Shown: piece after piece, positions 43,311-51,215 of the stretch
Layout of the letters: every line of letters starts with the position of its first letter
Position numbering within the stretch: position 1 is the first letter of the stretch
Assembly (NCBI RefSeq): GCF_003367905.1
Contig: NZ_CP029462.1
Span: 248,001-312,000 of the forward strand
Direction of reading: 5' to 3'
Source of the DNA: Megasphaera stantonii
GTDB lineage: Bacteria > Bacillota > Negativicutes > Veillonellales > Megasphaeraceae
DNA length: 64,000 nt
Notes under the pieces: generated by a model
Database searches by the model: none
What the model saw: only the letters and a program-made list of their open reading frames with translations
Told to the model about the DNA's origin: nothing
Made by a program: the position numbers and the translations under genes

Positions 43311-44546
43311 ATGAAAACTATTCTGCATGCAGATTTAAATAGCTTTTATGCGTCTGTTGAAATCATGCAGCATCCAGAGCTGAAACATAAACCCGTCGCC
43401 GTCTGCGGCGCCACAGAAACCAGGCACGGCATTATCCTAGCTAAATCACAACTGGCAAAAGAGGCTGGCATCAAAACAGCCATGACGAACATCGAAGCTA
43501 AATGCCTTTGTCCTGACCTAATTATGGTGCCTCCGCATTATGATGAATACCTCAAATACAGCCATCTTACTCGCCAGATTTATGAACGCTATACCGATCT
43601 CGTTGAACCCTATGGAATGGACGAATGTTGGCTTGACGTTACGCATAGCCGGATCTATGGATCAGGCCGAGAAATAGCCGAAGAAATCCGTCAAACCGTC
43701 AAATCCGAACTGGGCCTTACAGTATCTATTGGCATATCTTTTACTAAAATATTTGCAAAACTTGGAAGCGATATGAAAAAACCGGACGCCATTACAGAGC
43801 TTCCGCCAGATGTTATCCCGAAAATAGTCTATCCTCTGCCCGTATCGAATTTGCTATACGTCGGACCGGCAACCGCCGCTAAACTGCGCAATTACGCAGG
43901 CATATCTACGATAGGGCAATTAGCCCATGCCCGGCCGGATATGCTTAAAGATTTGCTGGGCATCAACGGCATCAAGCTATGGGAGTTTGCGAACGGGATA
44001 GATAATGCCAGGGTAAAGCACAAACACTACATTGCGCCGATAAAATCAATAGGCCGTGGCATTACCTGTACAGAGGATCTTCATACGGACGAAGACGTCT
44101 GGAAGGTCATGCTGGCATTATCTCAAGATGTCGGACATAAGCTGCGTCTGCAGCATGTCATGGCAACAGGAGTACAAATCTCCCTGCGCGAAAAATCCCT
44201 GCTGACCAGGCAATATCAGGAACACCTGCCCTTTCCCACACAAAGCCCGAAGTACCTTGCCCAGGCAGGAAAAAAGCTCCTCGTGGAAAAATATCCTTGG
44301 TCCGCGCCGATCCGCGCCGTCACGATCCGGGCCATCAATCTCATACCGGATACGACGCCGCAGCAGCTGGATTTATTCACAGATTTTGAAAACGTCGATA
44401 AACAAGAGAAAGCCGAGGCAGCCATTGAAACAATCCGGCGCCGTTTCGGCAAACGTGCTATCGTCCCAGCCTGTCTCATGGGAGATCTGAAAATGCCGGA
44501 TGACGGCCGGGACGAAGTAATTTTGCCAGGTATGCTGTATATATAA
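43311..44546 (+). CDS. dinB: Y-family DNA polymerase (Pol IV/UmuC-like)
   Basis: 411 aa. Palm motifs HADLNSFYASVE (metal Asp, residues 6-17) and GMDECWLDVT (second acidic pair, about 100-109), VSIGISFTKIFAKLGSDMKKP, an HhH segment (PATAAKLRNYAGISTIGQLA) and a little-finger domain (about 245-350). Fits a translesion polymerase able to copy damaged template. RBS is GAGGT, 8 nt before ATG. Two SOS boxes upstream. It is one of few plus-strand genes in this half of the element. Confidence 0.92.
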   Translation: MKTILHADLNSFYASVEIMQHPELKHKPVAVCGATETRHGIILAKSQLAKEAGIKTAMTNIEAKCLCPDLIMVPPHYDEYLKYSHLTRQIYERYTDLVEPYGMDECWLDVTHSRIYGSGREIAEEIRQTVKSELGLTVSIGISFTKIFAKLGSDMKKPDAITELPPDVIPKIVYPLPVSNLLYVGPATAAKLRNYAGISTIGQLAHARPDMLKDLLGINGIKLWEFANGIDNARVKHKHYIAPIKSIGRGITCTEDLHTDEDVWKVMLALSQDVGHKLRLQHVMATGVQISLREKSLLTRQYQEHLPFPTQSPKYLAQAGKKLLVEKYPWSAPIRAVTIRAINLIPDTTPQQLDLFTDFENVDKQEKAEAAIETIRRRFGKRAIVPACLMGDLKMPDDGRDEVILPGMLYI

Positions 44547-44578
44547 AGATATATAATTACCGGCATTCTATAAAAAAT

Positions 44579-44612
44579 AATCCCTCCGCAGTATGTAAAC
44601 CACAGAGGGATT
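44579..44612. terminator. Bidirectional terminator
   Basis: AATCCCTC (44579-44586) pairs with GAGGGATT (44605-44612); T-rich on the right and A-rich on the left, serving the polymerase and the convergent HEPN gene. Confidence 0.75.
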
Positions 44613-44626
44613 GTTTCTTTTTTCAA

Positions 44627-45034
44627 TTACCAATCGCATTCTACCTTATCCAATTTCTCCTGTAAAGTCTTTTGTAATGCCGAGAAAGCCGGAATAAAGC
44701 TATCCCGAATCAGCAGGATCATTTCGTCAATTTCATCTTCATTGTATATATGTACAGCTATATTTCGCTTTTTTAGCATCAGCAGCCATACTGCAGCATC
44801 ATGCAGAAAACCAATTTTATAGGCAAGCTGTAAAATCTCTCTGGGCGATCCACTCTCTGCTCCTGCCACGCCATGCAGTTTCATCACTTCTTGCAGTGCT
44901 TTCCAAGCGAGCTCAAACGTCAGATTAAACTGCCCCACAACCCCCGTGCGATATATGTCGTCGTTATCGGCCAGCGTAAAATCAGCATGTCGCAATATAT
45001 CTAAGCAACTGGAAAAATTATCCAGCTTTTTCAT
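44627..45034 (-). CDS. HEPN-like (HI0074-type) partner of a minimal nucleotidyltransferase
   Basis: 135 aa from ATG 45034. Four-helix protein: KKLDNFSSCLDILRHAD, QFNLTFELAWKALQEVMKLH, SPREILQLAYKIGFL and MLKKRNIAVHIYNED. It is the nucleotidyltransferase-substrate-binding family; the segment RNIAVHIY is where HEPN toxins carry R-x4-6-H (here R-N-I-A-V-H). It overlaps the MNT gene by 17 nt. HEPN/MNT pairs act as toxin-antitoxin modules in which MNT AMPylates the HEPN RNase. Confidence 0.85.
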   Translation of the reverse strand: MKKLDNFSSCLDILRHADFTLADNDDIYRTGVVGQFNLTFELAWKALQEVMKLHGVAGAESGSPREILQLAYKIGFLHDAAVWLLMLKKRNIAVHIYNEDEIDEMILLIRDSFIPAFSALQKTLQEKLDKVECDW

Positions 45035-45308
45035 ACAACACCACTCCATCCCTCTCAATTTCATTCTTTAATTCTGCCGTAATTTTATTCCCGTCTATGA
45101 TATCAAAAGTCAGCAAGGTATGAACACGTTCTTGTATATCCCAATAGAACGAATCAAAATCGCCGCCGTATACGGCAATATCAATATCACTTCGCTCGGT
45201 ATGCGTTCCCCTGGCCCGGGAACCAAAGAGGATAATTTTACCAATACCATGTTTTCTCGCCAAAGCGGTTATGTCTCTAATCACTCTTTCCGGGAGGTTA
45301 TGTCTCAC
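45018..45308 (-). CDS. Minimal nucleotidyltransferase (MNT antitoxin-like)
   Basis: 96 aa. Start probably GTG 45308 (GGAGG nine bases upstream); TTG 45314 is possible. Carries the pol-beta-type motif GSRARGTHTERSDIDIAVYG with the two catalytic aspartates in SDIDIAV. Pairs with the HEPN-like gene that follows. Complete motif suggests an active enzyme. Confidence 0.88.
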   Translation of the reverse strand: MRHNLPERVIRDITALARKHGIGKIILFGSRARGTHTERSDIDIAVYGGDFDSFYWDIQERVHTLLTFDIIDGNKITAELKNEIERDGVVLYEKAG

Positions 45309-45388
45309 TACCAATCGCCTCCAACATTAATATGTTATTATTTAGTTTATTATACTACGAAATATCAAAATATTGTATGCTAAGGCAC

Positions 45389-45811
45389 TTACAAAACAAT
45401 TAAACCGTCTGTCGGCAACTCATCCTTAGTTACTCCTTTTAAAATCACTTCTCTCTTTTCTTCAGAAAATTTTTCAGCACTATGTTGTGGATAAGCTAAA
45501 ATTTTTAACGTTACCGTTGTAATGCCGCTCCAACTCAAATATATTTTTTTTACTCTATACCAACAGGGGAAGCCAGCGCATTCCATAAAAAATGACAGGC
45601 TTGCATTTACCACGTCCACTATATTGACATTGACATGCTTTGATCTGAACACATTTTTTTTCGGGTTATTGGGGAAAACGACAGCCCAGCGCCGGTATAG
45701 ATGTAATTTCGGCTGAAAGGCTGACCGCTTGAACATATAAACCTCTGCTGCTTGTACAGTAGCAAATGACCGTATTACATGAGTCCGATCAGATACAGTA
45801 ATCCATTTCAA
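45389..45811 (-). CDS. Hypothetical 140-aa protein
   Basis: Not recognised. TTG start at 45811, coupled to the stop of the XRE gene upstream, with GGAGGAGAT before it. Mixed alpha/beta composition, basic (KLHLYRRWAVVFPNNPKKNV), with a C-terminal charged segment (EKREVILKGVTKDELPTDG). No signal peptide or clear motif. With the XRE gene it could form a regulator-effector pair. Confidence 0.45.
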   Translation of the reverse strand: MKWITVSDRTHVIRSFATVQAAEVYMFKRSAFQPKLHLYRRWAVVFPNNPKKNVFRSKHVNVNIVDVVNASLSFFMECAGFPCWYRVKKIYLSWSGITTVTLKILAYPQHSAEKFSEEKREVILKGVTKDELPTDGLIVL

Positions 45812-46317
45812 CTATCTATCTCCTCCAATATATACACAGGTTCATCTGTCTTAAATATTATCTCTAGCTGTCCCAACCACGCCTCTCTTCTCTGCTGTAA
45901 TACTTCGTTTTTAGCCGTATAAAGCTGCAGCAGCACCGCAATATTTGCGCGCGATGCCAAAGAGTATTCGCAGCGGATATCCATATATTTACTTATATAC
46001 ACCTCATACAGATCAAGCGCAGCAAATGATTGGTGCACACACATATATTCTTCAATCCGGCGCCAAGCACTATATTCTGCCAAGACCACTGAGTCCTCAG
46101 TATATGCAACATAGGACCTTCCCAACAACCAATCCGTCGTAACTCCAAAAAAATCAGCCAGACTGGATAAATTTTTAGCCCCCGGTACAACCTGACCTGA
46201 TTCCCAGTATGTCAACGCAGTCCTTGACCGGTTGACTAAAAACGTATCTACGTCTTTCTGCGTCAACTCATATGCCTTTCGCAGCCTTTTAAGCCGCTCC
46301 CCAAATGTTGCAGACAT
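45808..46317 (-). CDS. XRE-family HTH regulator with C-terminal helical domain
   Basis: 169 aa from ATG 46317 (GAGGAAA upstream); the longer open frame to 46476 overlaps other genes and lacks a ribosome site. Cro/CI domain at residues 6-65 (FGERLKRLRKAYELTQKDVD, SRTALTYWESGQVVPGAKNL). The C-terminal ~100 residues are helical (YSAWRRIEEYMCVHQSFAAL) and may sense or dimerise. Coupled to the following 140-aa gene. Confidence 0.75.
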   Translation of the reverse strand: MSATFGERLKRLRKAYELTQKDVDTFLVNRSRTALTYWESGQVVPGAKNLSSLADFFGVTTDWLLGRSYVAYTEDSVVLAEYSAWRRIEEYMCVHQSFAALDLYEVYISKYMDIRCEYSLASRANIAVLLQLYTAKNEVLQQRREAWLGQLEIIFKTDEPVYILEEIDS

Positions 46318-46330
46318 AATTATTTCCTCG

Positions 46331-46561
46331 TCAAAACCATCTTTCTTTAGCCAAATCATAGTGCCACCACATTCCGTCGGCATAGCGTATGCACGGAAAT
46401 CCATCCCGGATAAAGACAGCCGCAGGCTGCCCATGCGTCCATCTTGTCGTGGTGATTTGCCGATAGGCAATCTCACACGTTGCCATGAAAATATCTTCCG
46501 GGAGCTGCTGCATCAATACCTGCCGGCATGCAGCATATAATTCATCTTTTCCAATTTTCAT
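46331..46561 (-). CDS. Hypothetical 76-aa protein
   Basis: From ATG 46561 (GGGAGGTTAT upstream). N-terminal helix (GKDELYAACRQVLMQQLPED) then a compact Trp/His-rich part (RWTHGQPAAVFIRDG, DGMWWHYDLAKERWF). No recognised family. Overlaps the previous gene by 4 nt; part of a run of three short, coupled minus-strand genes (46331-46981). Confidence 0.5.
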   Translation of the reverse strand: MKIGKDELYAACRQVLMQQLPEDIFMATCEIAYRQITTTRWTHGQPAAVFIRDGFPCIRYADGMWWHYDLAKERWF

Positions 46562-46761
46562 ATAACCTCCCATCCTTTCTTCTCTGCATACGCATCCAGA
46601 TCTGCCTGCGCTTCTGCTTTCGTGTTTCGCCATGGTAGCTGCGACATTCGGTGCCATGATATTGCACCTGGCTTCAGGTATTGGCCTTTGTATGTGTACC
46701 CGCCTACACCATCGGGCATAACCTGATAGAGCCAGCCGCGGGCATCTCTATACTTTTTCAT
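46558..46761 (-). CDS. Hypothetical 67-aa protein
   Basis: ATG 46761 behind AAAGGAT. MKKYRDARGWLYQVMPDGVG then GGYTYKGQYLKPGAISWHRM: an aromatic- and glycine-rich fold, basic, C-terminal helix ADLDAYAEKKGWEVI. Overlaps both neighbours (4 and 14 nt), so translation is coupled. The pattern of short Gly/Trp proteins is common among uncharacterised ICE genes. Confidence 0.5.
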   Translation of the reverse strand: MKKYRDARGWLYQVMPDGVGGYTYKGQYLKPGAISWHRMSQLPWRNTKAEAQADLDAYAEKKGWEVI

Positions 46762-46981
46762 ATCCTTTTACCTCCTTTGCCAACTTACAAATCCTTGCTG
46801 ATTCGTCAGCAATTAGATCCTGAAACGCCTTACGAAAATTTCTATAGGCCTGATTCAACTCCATATAATATTCCATTTCATCAAAGTGATCCTTCTCATC
46901 AGGAATATATATGCCTCGCAGGATTTCGCGTATTTCTATAAGCGTTTTCATGCGGTCCAGCGTATTCTCCAGTTTATGCAT
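46748..46981 (-). CDS. Hypothetical 77-aa helical protein
   Basis: ATG 46981 with AAGGAG upstream. Entirely helical and acidic-to-neutral (LENTLDRMKTLIEIREILRG, DEMEYYMELNQAYRNFRKAF). No known motif. First of the three coupled small genes; a terminator for the next transcription unit lies just upstream at 47020-47053. Confidence 0.5.
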   Translation of the reverse strand: MHKLENTLDRMKTLIEIREILRGIYIPDEKDHFDEMEYYMELNQAYRNFRKAFQDLIADESARICKLAKEVKGYEKV

Positions 46982-47019
46982 GACAAGTCTCCTTCCAATT
47001 AGACAATAGATAAGAAAAA

Positions 47020-47053
47020 GGACAATCCCTTAAATCAGCACTAGGGATTGTCC
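47020..47053 (-). terminator. Terminator after the secreted repeat protein
   Basis: GGACAATCCCT (47020-47030) pairs with AGGGATTGTCC (47043-47053); minus-strand continuation CTTTTTCTTA. Directly follows the stop at 47077. Confidence 0.8.
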
Positions 47054-47076
47054 CCTTTCACTTTCATGTTAAGCCC

Positions 47077-47451
47077 TTACTTATGATAAAAATCATATTC
47101 TTCCTGGGGACTGTCAAAAGCCGGCGCAATGACAAAGTAAACCGGATTTTCACGGGAAATATTGTAATTCCCGTGCGCTTCTTCCCAAGCAGCCTGTTCC
47201 TTCTGCTGCGCCCAGAATGCAGCTTCTTCCCGGGGACTGTCAAACGGATTGGCCGTTACAAAATATACGGGATTTTCGCGAGTAATATTGTAATTGCCAT
47301 GTGCTTCTTCCCAAGCCGCGGCCTGTTTCTGCTGCGCACAAAACGCAGCTTCTTCCTGCGGGCTGTCAAATACCGGTTCCGCGGCAAATGCCGTCACGCT
47401 CATCGCACACACTGCCATTGTCATAACCATTTTTTTCATGTAATTTTTCAT
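47077..47451 (-). CDS. Secreted protein with three internal repeats
   Basis: 124 aa. Signal peptide (MVMTMAVCAMSVTAFAA) then three units: each opens FDSP(Q/R)EEAAF or FDSPQEEYDF, and two continue with AQQK-x-AAWEEAHGNYNI and RENPVYFV. Unit length is about 43 residues; the third is truncated after FYHK. Trp/Glu/Tyr-rich, no Cys. Function unknown; a periplasmic or surface role is likely from the signal peptide. DNA of the first two repeats is also similar, indicating duplication. Confidence 0.65.
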   Translation of the reverse strand: MKNYMKKMVMTMAVCAMSVTAFAAEPVFDSPQEEAAFCAQQKQAAAWEEAHGNYNITRENPVYFVTANPFDSPREEAAFWAQQKEQAAWEEAHGNYNISRENPVYFVIAPAFDSPQEEYDFYHK

Positions 47452-47600
47452 ATATAAAACTCCTTTTCTGTGTAAATAAACTAATTATCCGGTTACTTGC
47501 TATATAAAACTGCTTATTCGTTCCGGTATCACCTTCTTTCACGAGATTACGCAATCTTTCCTTTCCAGGCCTCACCCCCTTTCATGACCAAACCTTCTAT

Positions 47601-47882
47601 TTATGGAAGTACATCCGGCACATCGTTATATGATTTATACCGGGTAATCACACTGGTACTGTCACCTACTATATGCGCAAATTCTTTTTTATCCCGATAT
47701 ACGCGGGCAAAACACTGTTGCCCTCTCGTATCAAAATACCGGTATATTGTTTCGGCAACTCGTACAGCAGATGACGGAGACAAATAATCACCAAAGTCAA
47801 ACCATTTAATCAACTCTTCTTGCGTATCAATTACTCCTTTAAAAGTTACTTTGAAAATCCCGATTTGATATTGTGTCGTCAT
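47601..47882 (-). CDS. Hypothetical 93-aa protein behind hairpin element 6
   Basis: ATG 47882 with AAAGGAGAA upstream. YQIGIFKVTFKGVIDTQEEL, SSAVRVAETIYRYFDTRGQQ, FARVYRDKKEFAHIVGDSTS: a mixed alpha/beta soluble protein, no motif I can name. It is the first gene after element 6, the same relation ssb has to element 4, so it is a candidate early-entry protein (possibly anti-defence); that is inference from position. Confidence 0.5.
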   Translation of the reverse strand: MTTQYQIGIFKVTFKGVIDTQEELIKWFDFGDYLSPSSAVRVAETIYRYFDTRGQQCFARVYRDKKEFAHIVGDSTSVITRYKSYNDVPDVLP

Positions 47883-47913
47883 AGTATGTTCTCCTTTTTG
47901 CCTACCGGCGTCT

Positions 47914-48038
47914 TTTTTTTCGTTGGGCCACCAATAGCATAGCGGAAAGAGCGCAGGTCAAGGGCAAGCCCGCAGGGCGCAGTACTATTTACCCTTGACC
48001 GGAGCGGCCGCTATGCTAGACTGGCACCGCGAAAAAAG
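47914..48038 (+). promoter_or_regulatory. Hairpin leader element 6 (candidate single-strand promoter)
   Basis: TAGCATAGCG/CGCTATGCTA and GGTCAAGGG/CCCTTGACC form the long arm (with an inner loop); outer stem TTTTTTCG/CGAAAAAA replaces the GCCTTCG form. Apical loop ends GTACTATTTA. TTGACC (47996-48001) and TAGACT (48018-48023) are 16 nt apart, the best -35 of the family. Confidence 0.62.
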
Positions 48039-48097
48039 CGGTCATTAGGTCTTTTTATTAGGTCCCAGGGCTCAAGCCCGTCTTCCCTTCTTTATCC

Positions 48098-48132
48098 GTG
48101 CCAGTTTAGCACAGATTGTGCTAAACTGGCAC
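48098..48132. repeat. 16-bp perfect palindrome
   Basis: GTGCCAGTTTAGCACA, 3-nt loop GAT, then its exact mirror. It shares TTAGCACA and TGGCAC with the dispersed 27-nt family. It lies between the 916-aa gene and element 6; no T-run follows, so it is unlikely to be a simple terminator. Confidence 0.7.
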
Positions 48133-48168
48133 AATTTCGCACTGTTTAGCCCGTTTTATGCCGTTTTG

Positions 48169-50919
48169 TTACCTGTTTACTACCTTCCCCAGCCTCATCG
48201 CGTTTCGTTCCCGATTTTCTTTTATCGTTTTTTGGATTTCCGGCCGTTCCAAACTTTGGTGTACACAGTTTTTCAACTCCGGCAAATGTGTCTTTATGAC
48301 GCGCTCAATCGTTTCTGCCTTATACTTCCGTGCCATATCGGCTACAATATGATCCGTAATTTCGCGCTCTGTATGACAATAATTGACGAGTGCCTTGGCT
48401 TTGTACCACTGCATGGCAACAGACGCTTTCTGCCCTACGCGGGGCCGGCTGGATTCCATTCCTTCCGGCAGGAACTCTCTTTCTAAATCCTGATCAATTA
48501 ACTCTTGCGGCACCTGTTGATAGGATTGCACAATATCCAATAACTCCGGATTCACCGTATACTTTTCGTTGACATGAAGGCCGCCGTATAAATCGCGCAG
48601 GCTCTGCCTATCTTTGCAATGCGCCTCGAGCATGTCATATACGGACGTATAATTCCCCATGGCAAGCTGCCCCAGATATACGTCTTCATCCATTAGTACT
48701 TGATCACCAAATCGCACCGTCACATGCTGCCGCTGCGACAGCTCTACCGGTTTCATCCCGCTTTTTTGACGTTCATACATGTCCCGGTCGTCCATCATCA
48801 GATATGACAGGCATTGCCGGGCAGTCTCGCCTTTATACCGTTCCTCACCAGTTGTATCCGTTATGGATAGTTCAAATTTAGATTCAAAGTCTTGCAACTT
48901 CCGCGCTTCGTTTTCCTTCAAAAATGGTCCCACTATTACTTCATTGTGGCCAGGCGATAAAAAATGTCCCTGTCCATCAGACATCAACGCCCCTCTAGTC
49001 TCAATGACGTATCCGTCCATTTCCTTACCATAGAAGTCTGGCCGGCGTATATTGACCACAAGGTCAGACCCAAACGCGCGCAGCACTTCTTTTTCGTCCT
49101 GGCAATACTTGCCGGGTACCTGATATAAATAAGTATCGGCCCGGTGCTTTCCCAGGGCCAGCTCCGGGTGATGCTGCATATACTGGCTTTCTTCGGCGGC
49201 AAATGATTCCATTTTCTTTAGTACAACCGCCTCTTTTACTATAAATTCTTTTTCAATCTCACTGATTGCCTGTTCTTCACAGAGTTTAGGATTTTCCTCA
49301 TAGGTTTTCCTATATTCAGGACTATTGAACATTTGAAGACGGACGCGCTCTCCAACGGCTGTCTCCCTGCCGGCTTCGGTAAAAACCTTATCCCTGTCGG
49401 GTTTCAACAGCAATTCAGATATTGACTCGCTGACGGTGCCGCAGTTCCCGCCAGCAAGACGGCCCAACGGCAGGGAAATACGCCCTTTGATGCCATCATT
49501 TCGGAGTTTAATATATAGAGAAACCTCTCTGCCAAAAGCTGGAGCATCGCTGCGCCCAAAGAGCTTCATGTCTTCGCGAAAAATCGCTGTCAACGCTTTA
49601 TAGGCCCGTTCTCCTTCCAGGGCCGCACCTTTGGGGATAAACCCATCTTCACCCGGCGCTTTAAAATCCGTAGCCATATAGACCCGCAGTTCCTTAAACG
49701 GAGCCTTTTCAGCGGCCTGAAATACCCGTGTCTGTTCCAAAGTATCCCTCAGCAGCTGATCCGTATATTTCCCGGTAATACCCCGGACTGCTAAATCCAT
49801 GCGATAGCCGCTTTTAAATAAATTCTGACTGCCTTTGCGTTCAAAATCCCGTTCGAGGTGTTCCAAGACCGGTCTTACATCGGCCAGCTTATACTGCGAG
49901 GCGCCGCACTGCTGCATTAGCTGCGTCATAACCAGCTCCCGTTCGAGCGTCCGCTGCCCCAATACTTTGGCTTCATGCCATGTAGATTCTGAGGCCAGTT
50001 CCCGTAACTGTCCCATTGGATCGTCAAACAAGACAGAATTATCATCTGTTATACCGTTACCGCGCAGCATGACCCGTATATTGTCCAATACGTCTTTTTC
50101 CGGCGTCATGGGCCGGGCTTTATACGGTGGCATACCGATTACGTCGGCGCCATTATATAACTGCCATCGCATCAAATGATACGGCGAGCTTTTTGTGTCA
50201 AGATACTCAAAGGTCACTGGTTTGGCGCCATCTCTAATGCGCCAACCTTCCTTTTTGGCATCGCGCTCCGAAATGTAGCGCGGATCATCCTGATTTAAAA
50301 TCATAGCATGCATATAATTTGCACAGGTCATCTGATGATATACCAGCTCCCCTTTCCGGTCATGTCCCACCTGGCAAGGAATATGGTTCAAACTCCTGAA
50401 CAGGCATCCGTTCTCTTTTAAATTTTGTATGACCTGGGCTTCTATCTTCCGGCGTTGTTCCCGGCATTTTGCATTTTCCAGGGCGATCTGTTCATTAGTC
50501 AGCTTAAATGTACTTTCTTTCTTTTTATACCGCATGGCCCGATTGCGTTTTCTGATGGCCTGTGTCCTCACCACATGCTTGGCTGGCCCAAACAAATCCT
50601 CACAGCGGTCATAGGCTTCCCAGCGCGTCTGGATATGCTCATTTTTCATGATCAGGGCATAAATATCGCCGGCTTTCCCCTGCGGATCAGACCAGTCTTT
50701 CCACATTGTGTACTGGTTTCCCTCGCGCGGATTACTCGGATCAAACAGCGTAATACTGCCGGTTCCGCGATTTACGTTTTCGCCCGGTGCAAAAAACTTT
50801 CGCTGATAATATGCTGCATGAGGAGGAATCTTATTGGAATACGATAAATTTCCCAGACAATATTCCTGCAGGAAGGGCTTATAATAATTCCAATCCCTTT
50901 CTTTTTTAGTCCGTGCCAT
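48169..50919 (-). CDS. Large protein with an ArdC-N-like domain
   Basis: 916 aa. Residues ~1-110 are a distinct domain (WNYYKPFLQEYCLGNLSYSN, DIYALIMKNEHIQ). Around 195-270 there is a segment resembling the ArdC N-terminal ssDNA-binding domain: CANYMHAMILNQDDPRYIS, KKEGWRIRDGAKPVTFEYLD, YHLMRWQLYNGADVIGMP. The rest is helical and charged with no clear catalytic motif; the C-terminal ~150 residues are rich in helices. ArdC-N proteins are associated with anti-restriction and ssDNA binding on conjugative elements. Its start shares a base with the stop of the preceding gene (TGATG). Confidence 0.65.
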   Translation of the reverse strand: MARTKKERDWNYYKPFLQEYCLGNLSYSNKIPPHAAYYQRKFFAPGENVNRGTGSITLFDPSNPREGNQYTMWKDWSDPQGKAGDIYALIMKNEHIQTRWEAYDRCEDLFGPAKHVVRTQAIRKRNRAMRYKKKESTFKLTNEQIALENAKCREQRRKIEAQVIQNLKENGCLFRSLNHIPCQVGHDRKGELVYHQMTCANYMHAMILNQDDPRYISERDAKKEGWRIRDGAKPVTFEYLDTKSSPYHLMRWQLYNGADVIGMPPYKARPMTPEKDVLDNIRVMLRGNGITDDNSVLFDDPMGQLRELASESTWHEAKVLGQRTLERELVMTQLMQQCGASQYKLADVRPVLEHLERDFERKGSQNLFKSGYRMDLAVRGITGKYTDQLLRDTLEQTRVFQAAEKAPFKELRVYMATDFKAPGEDGFIPKGAALEGERAYKALTAIFREDMKLFGRSDAPAFGREVSLYIKLRNDGIKGRISLPLGRLAGGNCGTVSESISELLLKPDRDKVFTEAGRETAVGERVRLQMFNSPEYRKTYEENPKLCEEQAISEIEKEFIVKEAVVLKKMESFAAEESQYMQHHPELALGKHRADTYLYQVPGKYCQDEKEVLRAFGSDLVVNIRRPDFYGKEMDGYVIETRGALMSDGQGHFLSPGHNEVIVGPFLKENEARKLQDFESKFELSITDTTGEERYKGETARQCLSYLMMDDRDMYERQKSGMKPVELSQRQHVTVRFGDQVLMDEDVYLGQLAMGNYTSVYDMLEAHCKDRQSLRDLYGGLHVNEKYTVNPELLDIVQSYQQVPQELIDQDLEREFLPEGMESSRPRVGQKASVAMQWYKAKALVNYCHTEREITDHIVADMARKYKAETIERVIKTHLPELKNCVHQSLERPEIQKTIKENRERNAMRLGKVVNR

Positions 50920-51143
50920 CAGCCGTCATCCTCCTCATAGCAAAATCCGCTTTCGAGCGTATCTGCCATAATATCCATAGATAGTGTCGGCTGCTCTTGC
51001 TGCAATCGCAGGCTTTCGGCAAAAGACAGTCCGGTCCGTTCTTCTGCCGCCAATACCGCCTCCAGCTCTTCCGGCGGTACGCCGAGAGCGAGCAATTCCG
51101 CCACATGTGCCGCGTTCAATTCTTCATATGTCATTCTATACAC
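50919..51143 (-). CDS. Small acidic protein coupled to the 916-aa gene
   Basis: 74 aa, ATG 51143 with GGGGAGTGT upstream. Strongly acidic (LLALGVPPEELEAVLAAEER, ESGFCYEEDDG), helical, no basic surface. Acidic mini-proteins next to anti-restriction genes sometimes mimic DNA, but nothing specific supports that here. It is coupled to the 916-aa gene by a TGATG overlap. Confidence 0.5.
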   Translation of the reverse strand: MYRMTYEELNAAHVAELLALGVPPEELEAVLAAEERTGLSFAESLRLQQEQPTLSMDIMADTLESGFCYEEDDG

Positions 51144-51158
51144 TCCCCTTATGCCAAA

Positions 51159-51185
51159 CTGTCACTACTTAGCATGAATAGGCAC
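51159..51185 (+). repeat. Dispersed 27-nt motif, copy 4
   Basis: CTGTCACTACTTAGCATGA followed by ATAGGCAC; five bases on, TAGCACA-TTT-TGTGCTA (51190-51206) forms a further hairpin. It lies upstream of the minus-strand genes starting at 51143. Confidence 0.65.
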
Positions 51186-51215
51186 TAAATAGCACATTTT
51201 GTGCTAATATATGCT

